Notes under the pieces: model-generated
Database searches by the model: none
Told to the model about the DNA's origin: nothing
What the model saw: only the letters and a program-made list of their open reading frames with translations
Position numbers and translations under genes: made by a program
NCBI GenBank assembly: GCA_963785755.1
Contig: CAWAXG010000016.1
Location: 52,641-116,640, forward strand
Source: JACCXG01 sp963785755
GTDB lineage: Bacteria; Acidobacteriota; Vicinamibacteria; Vicinamibacterales; 2-12-FULL-66-21
DNA length: 64,000 nt
Direction of reading: 5' to 3'
In this document: piece after piece, positions 1 through 7,701 of the stretch
How the letters are laid out: each line of letters opens with the position of its first letter
Position numbering within the stretch: the first letter of the stretch is position 1

Positions 1-1758
1 GATCGGTCCGGGTCCACGACAACCGGCGTCCGCGCCGCGTCCTATCCGCATCCCGGCACCGTCCGACAACCGGTCCAGCTGACCACTCACGCCGGGCTGG
101 ACGTGCACCCCGATCTCTCACCGCTCGGTGATGCGGTCGCGTACTCCTCGGATCGGAGCGGCGCGTTCGAGATCTACGTGCGGGCGTTCGGCGGCACGTC
201 GCGCGACACCGCAATTACCAGCGATGGCGGCCACAACGTTCAGCCAGCCTGGTCTCCCGACGGACGACTGCTCGCTTATCACGCCGTCGGCCGCGGCGGC
301 ATCTGGGTGATACCGTCGCGCGGGGGACTTCCTCGTCAGATCGCGCCGACCGGTTCGAAGCCCACCTGGTCTCCTGACGGTGGGCGCGTCGCCTTTCAGT
401 CAGACGAGCAGCTCGTGGTCACCCCCACGGCCTTCGGCGCGCAGCATGGATCGACCATCTGGAGCGTTGACGCCAACGGCAACGATCCGCGCGAGCTGAC
501 GCGTCTCGGCCAGCCGGCCGGTGGCCATGCCGCGCCGGCATGGAGCCCGGACGGGCGGCACATCGCCTTCACCGTGTTCGACGGCGCGGAAGACGACGGC
601 CTCTGGATCCTGCGGCTCGACACGCTCGAGTGCCGGCCCGGATTGCTTCGGAGCGGCCTGTACGAGCTCGCGTTCGCGCCGGATGGATCGGCGTTGTATG
701 TCACCAGCGGCGAGGCCGCCATCCTGCGCGTGCCCTTCGATGCCAGCAGCGGTACGGTCCGCGAGCCCCACACCTTGATTCCCATCGCCGGAGTGCCGGG
801 CGTTCGTGGCGTGTCGGTCGCTGCCGACGGCGGACGCGTGGCGTTCTCCGGGATTGCGCTGAACAGCCAGATCTGGGCGCAGCCCGTCCGGCGCGATGGC
901 TCGGTCTCCGGCCCGGCCAGACCGCTGACCAATGACACGAGCCATCGCAACTCGCTGCCCGCGGTGTCACCGGATGGCGCGAAGGTGGCCTACATGTCGC
1001 GGCGCAGCGGCGAGCCCGCGCACGTCTGGGTCATGGACATCGACGGCGGCAACGGCATGCAGGTGACCGCAGACGATGCCAAGGACTGGCTGGCGAACTG
1101 GTTTCCCGACAGCCGCCGGGTCGCGTATCTCTCGCGGCGCGGCAACAGGCGTGGGCTGTGGGCCGTGGACACGGCCACGCGCCGCGAAGAGCTGTTGTTC
1201 GATTTCGATCCGACGCAGATCGGCGCGTCAGCCGCGACCTTGCAGCGCGGCCAGCTGGCGGAGCTCGAGCTGGCGCCGTCGATGCGCCGCGCGGCGTTCT
1301 CGCTGATCTCACCGCCCACGGGCCGCCGCATCATTTATGTGACGCCGGTCGACGAGTTCACGCCGCGGCCGGTGACCAGGCCCGACGTGTCGGTCGGGTA
1401 TCCCGCCTGGTCGCCGGATGAGCGTCGTCTGGCCGTCGAAATCAAGGTTCGCAGCTCGATGCACGCCGCCGTGGTCGATGTGGAGGCCGGGACGCTGCGC
1501 CGGCTGACCGACGAGCGAGGCCAGACGTGGGTCCGCAGCTGGTCGCCCGATGGACGCAAGATCGCGGCGGCAGCCCTGCGCGACGGCGTCTGGGACCTGC
1601 GCTGGATCGATGCCGACACCGGCGCGCAGAAGATCATCACGCCTCCCGGCGCGCCCAACGTCTACGTCCGTTATCCCGAATGGTCGCCGCGCGGCGACGT
1701 GATTGTGTTCGAGCGCGGCGAGGTGCGGGGGAATGTTTGGACGCTGGCGGTGAGGTGA
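1..1758 (+). CDS. TolB/WD40-like beta-propeller protein, 5' end cut by window
   Basis: The frame is open from base 1, so the GTG at 103 is internal and the true start lies upstream. The visible 585 codons carry at least eight propeller blades marked by WSPDG-type motifs (AWSPDGRLLAY, TWSPDGGRVAF, AWSPDGRHIAF, AVSPDGAKVAY, SWSPDGRKIAA). This is the PD40/TolB-type repeat, used as a periplasmic or extracytoplasmic binding platform. In this group such propellers usually form the C-terminal half of a Ser/Thr kinase or of a winged-helix regulator, and two kinases of that type occur in this window (2962-5661 and 43596-46220). The N-terminal domain is not visible, so I cannot say which fusion this is. 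The propeller call is firm and the biological role is unknown. Confidence 0.85.
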   Translation, partial: DRSGSTTTGVRAASYPHPGTVRQPVQLTTHAGLDVHPDLSPLGDAVAYSSDRSGAFEIYVRAFGGTSRDTAITSDGGHNVQPAWSPDGRLLAYHAVGRGGIWVIPSRGGLPRQIAPTGSKPTWSPDGGRVAFQSDEQLVVTPTAFGAQHGSTIWSVDANGNDPRELTRLGQPAGGHAAPAWSPDGRHIAFTVFDGAEDDGLWILRLDTLECRPGLLRSGLYELAFAPDGSALYVTSGEAAILRVPFDASSGTVREPHTLIPIAGVPGVRGVSVAADGGRVAFSGIALNSQIWAQPVRRDGSVSGPARPLTNDTSHRNSLPAVSPDGAKVAYMSRRSGEPAHVWVMDIDGGNGMQVTADDAKDWLANWFPDSRRVAYLSRRGNRRGLWAVDTATRREELLFDFDPTQIGASAATLQRGQLAELELAPSMRRAAFSLISPPTGRRIIYVTPVDEFTPRPVTRPDVSVGYPAWSPDERRLAVEIKVRSSMHAAVVDVEAGTLRRLTDERGQTWVRSWSPDGRKIAAAALRDGVWDLRWIDADTGAQKIITPPGAPNVYVRYPEWSPRGDVIVFERGEVRGNVWTLAVR

Positions 1759-1759
1759 G

Positions 1760-1868
1760 GCACGTAGCACGTGCAACGTCATACGCTCTACGTGCTCACG
1801 TGCTTTTCGTGCTACGTGTACGTCACGTGCTACGTGCTCACGTGCCGACGTGCTTTTCGTGCGACGTG
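1760..1868. repeat. ACGTGC word array
   Basis: This is a dense run of the words ACGTGC, CACGTG and CTACGTG starting two bases after the propeller stop codon. Since the word is nearly self-complementary, the stretch can fold on itself in many registers. It belongs to the same class as the other word arrays in this window, which use different words. No promoter or reading frame is evident in it. Confidence 0.7.
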
Positions 1869-1878
1869 CGGCTTCCGC

Positions 1879-1995
1879 CTTCCGCCTTCGCGCGAAGCGC
1901 TTCCGCCTTCGCCAAGGCTCCGGCGGACCGCCGTAGCTTTAGCGGAGGCTGGTCGGCGAGACTCGCCGTAGCCTTGGCGGAGGCGGTCAGGCGGA
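1879..1995. repeat. Dispersed CCGCCTTCG...GGCGGAGGCGG repeat, copy 1
   Basis: This roughly 117-bp GC-rich element starts CTTCCGCCTTCG and ends near GGCGGAGGCGGTCAGGCGG. An almost identical copy in the same orientation lies at 27631-27747. The two differ by only a few substitutions over their whole length. Internal inverted segments (CCGCC/GGCGG, GGCGAG/CTCGCC) suggest a folded structure. It resembles a REP or MITE-like sequence and has no coding capacity that I credit. The following bases, 1996-2332, hold no gene I recognise. Confidence 0.8.
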
Positions 1996-2332
1996 AGTGG
2001 ACTGTCCCCCATTTGTCGGACCGTGAACGTTTCGCGACATTCCTGTCGCGCGTTGCGCATCGCAGAAGACACGCCGCCGCGGGCGCACGGTTGCGTCCCT
2101 GTATTGGTAACGCCGCGCCGGAACAGCACGGAGGCGATCTCGACGATGGTCAACACGACGCGCAGTGCACCGCGGGCGATCGACCGATCGAATCGCGCGG
2201 GCATGTGCCGGCGCACGACGCGCCGAGGGTCGCGCCGGGACGCACGGAGCGCCGCGACAGGACTGTGCCGGTGCCCGCCGAGATCGACAAAAACGTCTGG
2301 CGGTACAATCAACGATCCGGACGTCATCACGA

Positions 2333-2854
2333 ATGGCCCACACGATCGTTCCCGCCGGCCGCGAAGACGCGCCGGCGATCGCCGCCCTTCATACCGAGAG
2401 CTGGCGCAGCGCATATCGCGGTCTCGTCCCCGACGCCTTCCTCGACGGTCCCGTCGTCGAGGAGCGGCTCGAGTACTGGCGCCATCGCCTGTCCACTGAC
2501 GACGAGGGGCCGCGGCACCTGCTCAAAGCTGTTCAGGGAGACCTGATGGTGGGCTTCGTCTGCGTCGTCCGCGATGCGGATCCGGAGTGGGGACCGCTGC
2601 TCGACAATCTTCACGTCAAGCCGGCGTTCAAGGGACTGGGTATCGGCCGCGAGCTCCTCGGCGCCGCGCGGGAGTGGACGGCGCTCGTCGCGCCGGGCCG
2701 GCCGATGCACCTGTGGGTCATCGAGGACAACACGAACGCGCGCCGCTTCTACGAGCGCGTCGGCGGCGTCGTGGCGGAGCGGCAGATCGTCGACTTCACG
2801 GCCGGCATCGCGACGCCGGCGTTGCGGTATGTCTGGGAGGCGCTTAAGTGCTAA
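2333..2854 (+). CDS. GNAT family N-acetyltransferase
   Basis: This 173-residue single-domain protein has the GNAT fold. The acetyl-CoA pyrophosphate-binding motif A is visible as KGLGIGRELL around residues 100-110. It is followed by the typical late strand and helix MHLWVIEDNTNARRFYERVG. GNAT enzymes transfer an acetyl group from acetyl-CoA to an amine; the substrate cannot be told from sequence. The frame is open further upstream, but the residues before this ATG are arginine-rich shadow coding, so the ATG at 2333 is preferred. A TACAAT hexamer at 2304-2309 could be its -10 box. It is monocistronic, followed by a short AAGTGCTA direct repeat over the stop codon. Confidence 0.85.
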   Translation: MAHTIVPAGREDAPAIAALHTESWRSAYRGLVPDAFLDGPVVEERLEYWRHRLSTDDEGPRHLLKAVQGDLMVGFVCVVRDADPEWGPLLDNLHVKPAFKGLGIGRELLGAAREWTALVAPGRPMHLWVIEDNTNARRFYERVGGVVAERQIVDFTAGIATPALRYVWEALKC

Positions 2855-2961
2855 GTGCTAAGGGCCTGTAACAAAACCCTGACGGACTCGCGATCCGAGC
2901 CTCTATCCCGGGCGGATAGGCAAATACTGGGCGAGATATCGGGACCTTAGTCCGCGCGGAA

Positions 2962-5661
2962 CTACTTCCTCCCCTCGGGCTTCCAGTTCATCAGCAGCGT
3001 GATCGGCGCGGCGGCGCTGTCAAGTTCGATGTTGATCAGGAACCGCCCGTCGGGGCCGACGTCGTATTCCCGTCCCTGTTGTCTGTCCACGCCACCGCCG
3101 GAGACGCGCGTGGGAAAGAGCACCACCGGCGCGCCCGGTGCGAGCGTGGTCCCGGTGACGGTGATCGACGCCGCCATCATGACGCCAGCGGGGTTGAGGT
3201 AGTACAGCTCCTTGCCGTCGGGCCGCCAGGCGGGAAAGACGCCGCCGGCAGTGGAGACCTGCCACTGCCCTCCAGCCGCGGCGGCCGTGTCCACGGCGCC
3301 GGGCGGTACAACGGGCCGCACGTAGACTTCTGGCTGCCCCGTTTCGTTCGATTGGTAGGCCACCCAGCGGCCGTCCGGCGAGAACACCCCATAGCTCTCA
3401 CGGAAGGGAGCCTTCGCGAACGCCCACGGTGTGCGTTCCCCCACCATCGGTACGATCCAGAGATCAACGTTCCCTTGCGATGCGACGCTGCTGTACAGCA
3501 GGCGGCGGCCGTCCACGGACCAACTGTAGGGGACCCTGGCCTGGTCGGAGGCCGAGATGAGGCGCTCCTCCACTCCGCCGATTGTGAGCATCTGGTAGAG
3601 GTCGAGTTGCCCTGTCCGATTCGAACTGAACGCGATCCGGGAGCCGTCGGGCGACCAGACGGGATACGAGTCGACAGCCGCATCAAACGTGAGTCGGCTC
3701 GCGCGAACGCCGTCGAGCAGCCAGACGTCGGTATTGCCCTGCACCGTGCGGGCCACCGCGACGCGACGGCCGTCGCGGGACACGCGCGGACGGGCGAGTG
3801 TGGCATCGGGGTCGCCGACCGTGCCGCGCGCCAGGCCCGAGCGGTCGAACCACGTCAGTCGCCGCTGGCTGCGCGCCCCTGTCCGATATGTCACCAGACC
3901 CGCGGTCGCCACCGAGACGGCGCTCCGAGACGAACCATCGGTGGCCACGCCGTCCGCCAGGGTCAAGGGCTCTCCTATGAGCGCGGCCTTCTCCACGTCG
4001 AGCTGCTGGGCGACGAGCATCCCCGTCCGCACCCACAACAGCCACCCGCCTCCGCGCAACGATCCCCCGGGCCCGTGGCGATCGGGCAGAAACACCGCGC
4101 TCCCGTCTCCGGGTGTCAATCGTGTCGGGGCGCGCCCGTCCAGCGCGCCCAGGTAGATCCCGGCAGCGTCCGGCACACCACCCGTCGCGAAGAACAGGAA
4201 CCGGCCCCCGTCGGGCAGAAAGTACGGCGCGCGGTGGGCCGACTGCTGCGGGCCGAGCGTCGTCACCGCTTTCGCCGCGCCCCCGGTGGCCGGCACGCGC
4301 ATCAGGGGGCTTATCGTGGTCGGTGCAAACAGGATGACGCCGTCCGCGTTCCACGTCGCACCCTGACCAGAAGTGACCGGCGCGATGGTCTGCGGCGCGC
4401 CGCCGTCGAGATCGAGTCGCTTCAATGCGCTTCCAGCGAAGAAGGCGATCGACCGGCTGTCGGGCGACCAGAAGGGATGGGTCGCGCCCTCGGTACCTGC
4501 CAACGACTGCGCGGTCGTCTTCGCCAGCCACCGTACCCACAAGCGCGGCACCCCGTCGCCCGCCGCGACGAACACAATCTGCCGGCCGTCGGGCGACAGG
4601 GCAAAGTCCAAGGGTTGGTTCGTGGCGGGCGTGACGATGTCGAGGCGCGTCTCGCCCAGTGTGGGTGCCGGCATTTCGCGTAGATACCGCAGCGTCGGCA
4701 CCGCCATCGCGATGCTCACGAGGGCGGCAACCGCGAACGCGGCCATCCAAAGCCGCCCTCGGTCCGCCGCCAATGATGTGGTCGTCGTCTGCGGACCGAC
4801 CGTCTCGAACGCACCCTCCAGCGCCAGGCGCACGTCCCGGATGTCGGCGACGCGCTGCTTCGGGTCCTTCCGCAGGCACACGCGAAGCACCTGGCTGACG
4901 CGGGCCGGGACCGTGGACGGAAGCGCGTCGAAGTCCGGCTCTCGCTGCAGGATCTTCGAGAGCGTCATCGACACGTCTTCGTCGCCGAACGCACGCGTTC
5001 CCGTCAACATCTCGTAGAGCACGGCGCCGAACGCCCAGATGTCCGTGCGCTTGTCGACGATCTTCCCGCGCGCCTGCTCGGGACTCATGTACGCCGCCGT
5101 GCCGAGAATCATCCCGGCCTGCGTGGCGTGCAGCGAGAGCGTCGGCGACATCGACAGGCTTGGCGACGAGCCCGCGGCGGGCTCCGTCGCCTTCGCCAAT
5201 CCAAAGTCGAGGACTTTCACCGTGCCGTCCGGCCGCACTTTGATGTTCGCGGGTTTCAGATCGCGGTGAATGATCCCCTGCTCATGCGCGGCTTCGAGCG
5301 CGTCCGCGATCTGTTTCGCAATGGGCAGCGCCTCATCAAGCGGAATCGAGCCGCGCGCGATGCGCTGCGAGAGATCGTCGCCCTCGACGAGTTCCATGAC
5401 GAGCGCGGTGGCGCCCGCACTTTCTTCAAGCCCGTAGATGGCGGCGATGTGCGGATGATTGAGCGAGGCGAGCACTTCCGCTTCGCGCTGAAAGCGCGCG
5501 AGCCGATCGGCATCAGCCGCGAGCGAGGGTGGCAGGATCTTAATCGCGACCTGACGTTTCAGCTTGGTGTCCGTCGCCCGATACACCTGACCCATCCCGC
5601 CTTCGCCGATCTGCGCGATGATGTCGTAAACGCCGAGGCGTGTGCCGGGTGTAAGGGGCAA
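2962..5661 (-). CDS. Membrane Ser/Thr protein kinase with C-terminal TolB-like propeller
   Basis: The 899-residue product has an N-terminal Hanks-type kinase domain (about residues 11-275) with glycine loop IGEGGMG (18-24), catalytic Lys41, HRD at 132-134 and DFG at 152-154. A single membrane span lies near residue 320 (MAAFAVAALVSIAMAV). It is followed by a long extracytoplasmic TolB/PD40 propeller with repeated SPDGR and WRPDGKE motifs. The kinase would phosphorylate cytoplasmic targets in response to a ligand sensed outside. The frame stays open to 5865, but homologous kinases begin at LxPGTRLGxY, which here follows a TTG at 5661. A TATAAT ten bases upstream of that TTG supports the short start and suggests a nearly leaderless message. 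Confidence 0.9.
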   Translation of the reverse strand: MPLTPGTRLGVYDIIAQIGEGGMGQVYRATDTKLKRQVAIKILPPSLAADADRLARFQREAEVLASLNHPHIAAIYGLEESAGATALVMELVEGDDLSQRIARGSIPLDEALPIAKQIADALEAAHEQGIIHRDLKPANIKVRPDGTVKVLDFGLAKATEPAAGSSPSLSMSPTLSLHATQAGMILGTAAYMSPEQARGKIVDKRTDIWAFGAVLYEMLTGTRAFGDEDVSMTLSKILQREPDFDALPSTVPARVSQVLRVCLRKDPKQRVADIRDVRLALEGAFETVGPQTTTTSLAADRGRLWMAAFAVAALVSIAMAVPTLRYLREMPAPTLGETRLDIVTPATNQPLDFALSPDGRQIVFVAAGDGVPRLWVRWLAKTTAQSLAGTEGATHPFWSPDSRSIAFFAGSALKRLDLDGGAPQTIAPVTSGQGATWNADGVILFAPTTISPLMRVPATGGAAKAVTTLGPQQSAHRAPYFLPDGGRFLFFATGGVPDAAGIYLGALDGRAPTRLTPGDGSAVFLPDRHGPGGSLRGGGWLLWVRTGMLVAQQLDVEKAALIGEPLTLADGVATDGSSRSAVSVATAGLVTYRTGARSQRRLTWFDRSGLARGTVGDPDATLARPRVSRDGRRVAVARTVQGNTDVWLLDGVRASRLTFDAAVDSYPVWSPDGSRIAFSSNRTGQLDLYQMLTIGGVEERLISASDQARVPYSWSVDGRRLLYSSVASQGNVDLWIVPMVGERTPWAFAKAPFRESYGVFSPDGRWVAYQSNETGQPEVYVRPVVPPGAVDTAAAAGGQWQVSTAGGVFPAWRPDGKELYYLNPAGVMMAASITVTGTTLAPGAPVVLFPTRVSGGGVDRQQGREYDVGPDGRFLINIELDSAAAPITLLMNWKPEGRK

Positions 5662-5671
5662 TGTCTGCGCG

Positions 5672-5677
5672 ATTATA
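5672..5677 (-). promoter_or_regulatory. Candidate -10 box of the propeller-kinase
   Basis: A perfect TATAAT on the minus strand ends 10 bases before the TTG start at 5661, in otherwise GC-rich DNA. No good -35 is visible at the usual spacing. If used, transcription would begin only a few bases before the start codon. Confidence 0.45.
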
Positions 5678-5904
5678 CGGGCGCAGCGGTGGCGCGGACG
5701 GGATTGCCGCAGGAAAAACGCGACCTGGCGACGGGCATCGGAGAAAGGGCATCCCCTCAGACCGTCCTTCACGTCTTGCGCAGCGACTGCCAGCAAATCA
5801 GCGCGCAACCGAGCGAGAGGAACGCTTCGTGGATGTCGGTCGCGTTTGTCGTGGCGGACGCGCAAGCGCCGGAACTGAAGGATCCTTCGCCACGCCCCGC
5901 GGAT

Positions 5905-7362
5905 CTACTTCGCTGGTTGTCCGTAGTACGGAAACCGATCCCACCGATCGTCGTCTTTGGTGACGCGCGGATCGCCGGTTTCCTTCAGCCAGCGATCCAG
6001 ATCGGCGCGTAGACGTTTCTGCGCTTCGCGGTGCTCGGGCTGGCCGGCGATGTTCTCAATCTGGTGCGGATCGCGGCGCAGATCGTAGAGCTCCTCGGCC
6101 GGACGCTTCGCGGTGGCGAGTTGGAAGTACCGGGCGATCGCCGGATCGCTCTGACGGTCGAGCAGGAGCGACTTGGACGGACCTCCGTCGATGTCGCCGA
6201 AGGGACCGACCGCGACGTACTGTTGCGGGTCGCCCGCGGGCCAGCGATCCGGGCGGAAGTTCCGGATGTACAAATAGTCGGCCGTCCTGATCGCCCTGAC
6301 CGGATAGCTCAGATCGCCGCGCCGCACATTCGCATGCCGCTCTCGCTCGACGAACACCCGGTCGCGCCCCGGCTGCGATTCACCACGCAGGAGCGGGGCC
6401 AGCGTGCGTCCGGTCATCGCGGCTGGCGGCGTCAATCCCGCGGCTTCGAGCAGGGTGGGCGCCAGATCGGGAAGACTCACGAACGAGTCGATCGCGCGGC
6501 CGGCGCGTGCGACGCCGGGCCAGCGAATGGCGAGCGGCACGCGCGCGCCGGCGTCGTACACGTTCGCCTTGGCGCGCGGGAACGGCATGCCGTTGTCCGA
6601 CGTGACCACAATCACCGTCCGCTCGAGATCTCCGGATCGTTCGAGCGTCTCGAGAATCTGCCCGATCTGCCGATCGAATCGCTGGACCTCGAAGTAGTAG
6701 TCGAGGAGATCGTTCCGAACTTCACTCGTGTCCGGCAGGAAGGCCGGAATCTGCAGACGGTCGGGACGAAGACCGCTCTCGGCGCCTGAACCCGCGTCGT
6801 ACGGGCGGTGCGGATCGGTGCTGCCGAACAAGTAACAGAACGGCCGATCGCCTGCTCGCTGCTGAAGGAACTCGTCGAAGCTCTTGAACACCGGGCCAGC
6901 CGGGTTGCGGGAGCGCCCGCCGGGCTCGAAGCGGCCAGGACCCCAGCCTTTTCCAGTGAACCCGACGACGTAGCCGCTCTCTTCCAGGAGATCGGGATAG
7001 ACCGCGTACCGCTTCGGCAGGAATCCGTGCAGGTTCCCGCCTTCCTCGAGGCGGTGCGGAGCCTGCCCCGTCAAGAGCGCCGCGCGCGACGGCGTGCACG
7101 ATGGCGCCGCCGTGAACGCCTGGGTGAACAGCACGCCCTCGCGGGCGACACGATCGAAGTTCGGCGTGCTGACCGTGCGATCGCCGTAGGCGCCCGCGTG
7201 GGGAAACGACCAGTCGTCGGCGATGATGAGGACGATGTTCGGCCGCTTCGCGGGCGTCGTCTGCGCGAGGGTTGCCGGGGCCTCATCCAGCCGCGCCCGA
7301 GCGCCGGGGATCGCGGCAGCAAGGGCGAGGAGGAGGGCGACGGTCAGGACCGGTCGTTTCAT
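5905..7362 (-). CDS. Secreted sulfatase (alkaline-phosphatase superfamily)
   Basis: The 485-residue protein starts with a Sec signal peptide (MKRPVLTVALLLALAAAIPG). It then shows the sulfatase core: PNIVLIIADDW metal-binding start, and the formylglycine signature CTPSR with Cys89 as the residue converted by a formylglycine-generating enzyme. The second metal site is seen as TSDNGMPF. It would hydrolyse sulfate esters in the periplasm or outside. No formylglycine-generating enzyme gene is present in this window. The long open frame continuing upstream to 8001 is a GC-rich shadow of the next gene; the ATG at 7362 gives the signal peptide. A second sulfatase occurs at 39797. Confidence 0.92.
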   Translation of the reverse strand: MKRPVLTVALLLALAAAIPGARARLDEAPATLAQTTPAKRPNIVLIIADDWSFPHAGAYGDRTVSTPNFDRVAREGVLFTQAFTAAPSCTPSRAALLTGQAPHRLEEGGNLHGFLPKRYAVYPDLLEESGYVVGFTGKGWGPGRFEPGGRSRNPAGPVFKSFDEFLQQRAGDRPFCYLFGSTDPHRPYDAGSGAESGLRPDRLQIPAFLPDTSEVRNDLLDYYFEVQRFDRQIGQILETLERSGDLERTVIVVTSDNGMPFPRAKANVYDAGARVPLAIRWPGVARAGRAIDSFVSLPDLAPTLLEAAGLTPPAAMTGRTLAPLLRGESQPGRDRVFVERERHANVRRGDLSYPVRAIRTADYLYIRNFRPDRWPAGDPQQYVAVGPFGDIDGGPSKSLLLDRQSDPAIARYFQLATAKRPAEELYDLRRDPHQIENIAGQPEHREAQKRLRADLDRWLKETGDPRVTKDDDRWDRFPYYGQPAK

Positions 7363-7400
7363 GACGCTCTCCAGGCGCTCCACAGTGTACCGAGAAGGGG

Positions 7401-7456
7401 ACTCGATCGGGGATCGGGGATCGGTGATCGGCCGGATTCCCAATCGCCGATCGCGA
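7401..7456. repeat. GATCGGG word array
   Basis: Tandem GATCGGGGATCGGGGATCGG words are followed by partial inverse words (CCAATCGCCGATC). The same word is used at 26194-26262 and 36969-37100. The rest of the 340-bp gap between the divergent sulfatase and the next gene holds no gene I can support; TTGCCC and TATGAT near 7468-7498 are a weak promoter-like pair with long spacing. Confidence 0.6.
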
Positions 7457-7701
7457 CTTGCCCGTATCAAATAGATCTCCCGTATGATGCGGACGGCGCG
7501 CGGCAGGTCCAGGTGAGGTTCGGCTCTCGGCACTGCCGAGATCATATGAGCACGGCAGGAGCTGTCCGCCGCCGCTCGTCGGGTTTGCCGTGCCGACGAG
7601 CTCTGGCGAGGCCGCGCCCGTGTCGCGTGCCGCCGCCCGCGCGGAGGCCGGCAGTAACCAATCCCAGCTCGAGTCGTATTCCGTCCAGTGGAGCCTACAG
7701 A

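Noticed and set aside
1830..2414. Minus-strand open frame of 194 codons upstream of the first GNAT gene
   Set aside because: Half of it is the translated dispersed repeat and the rest has no recognisable motif or ribosome site.
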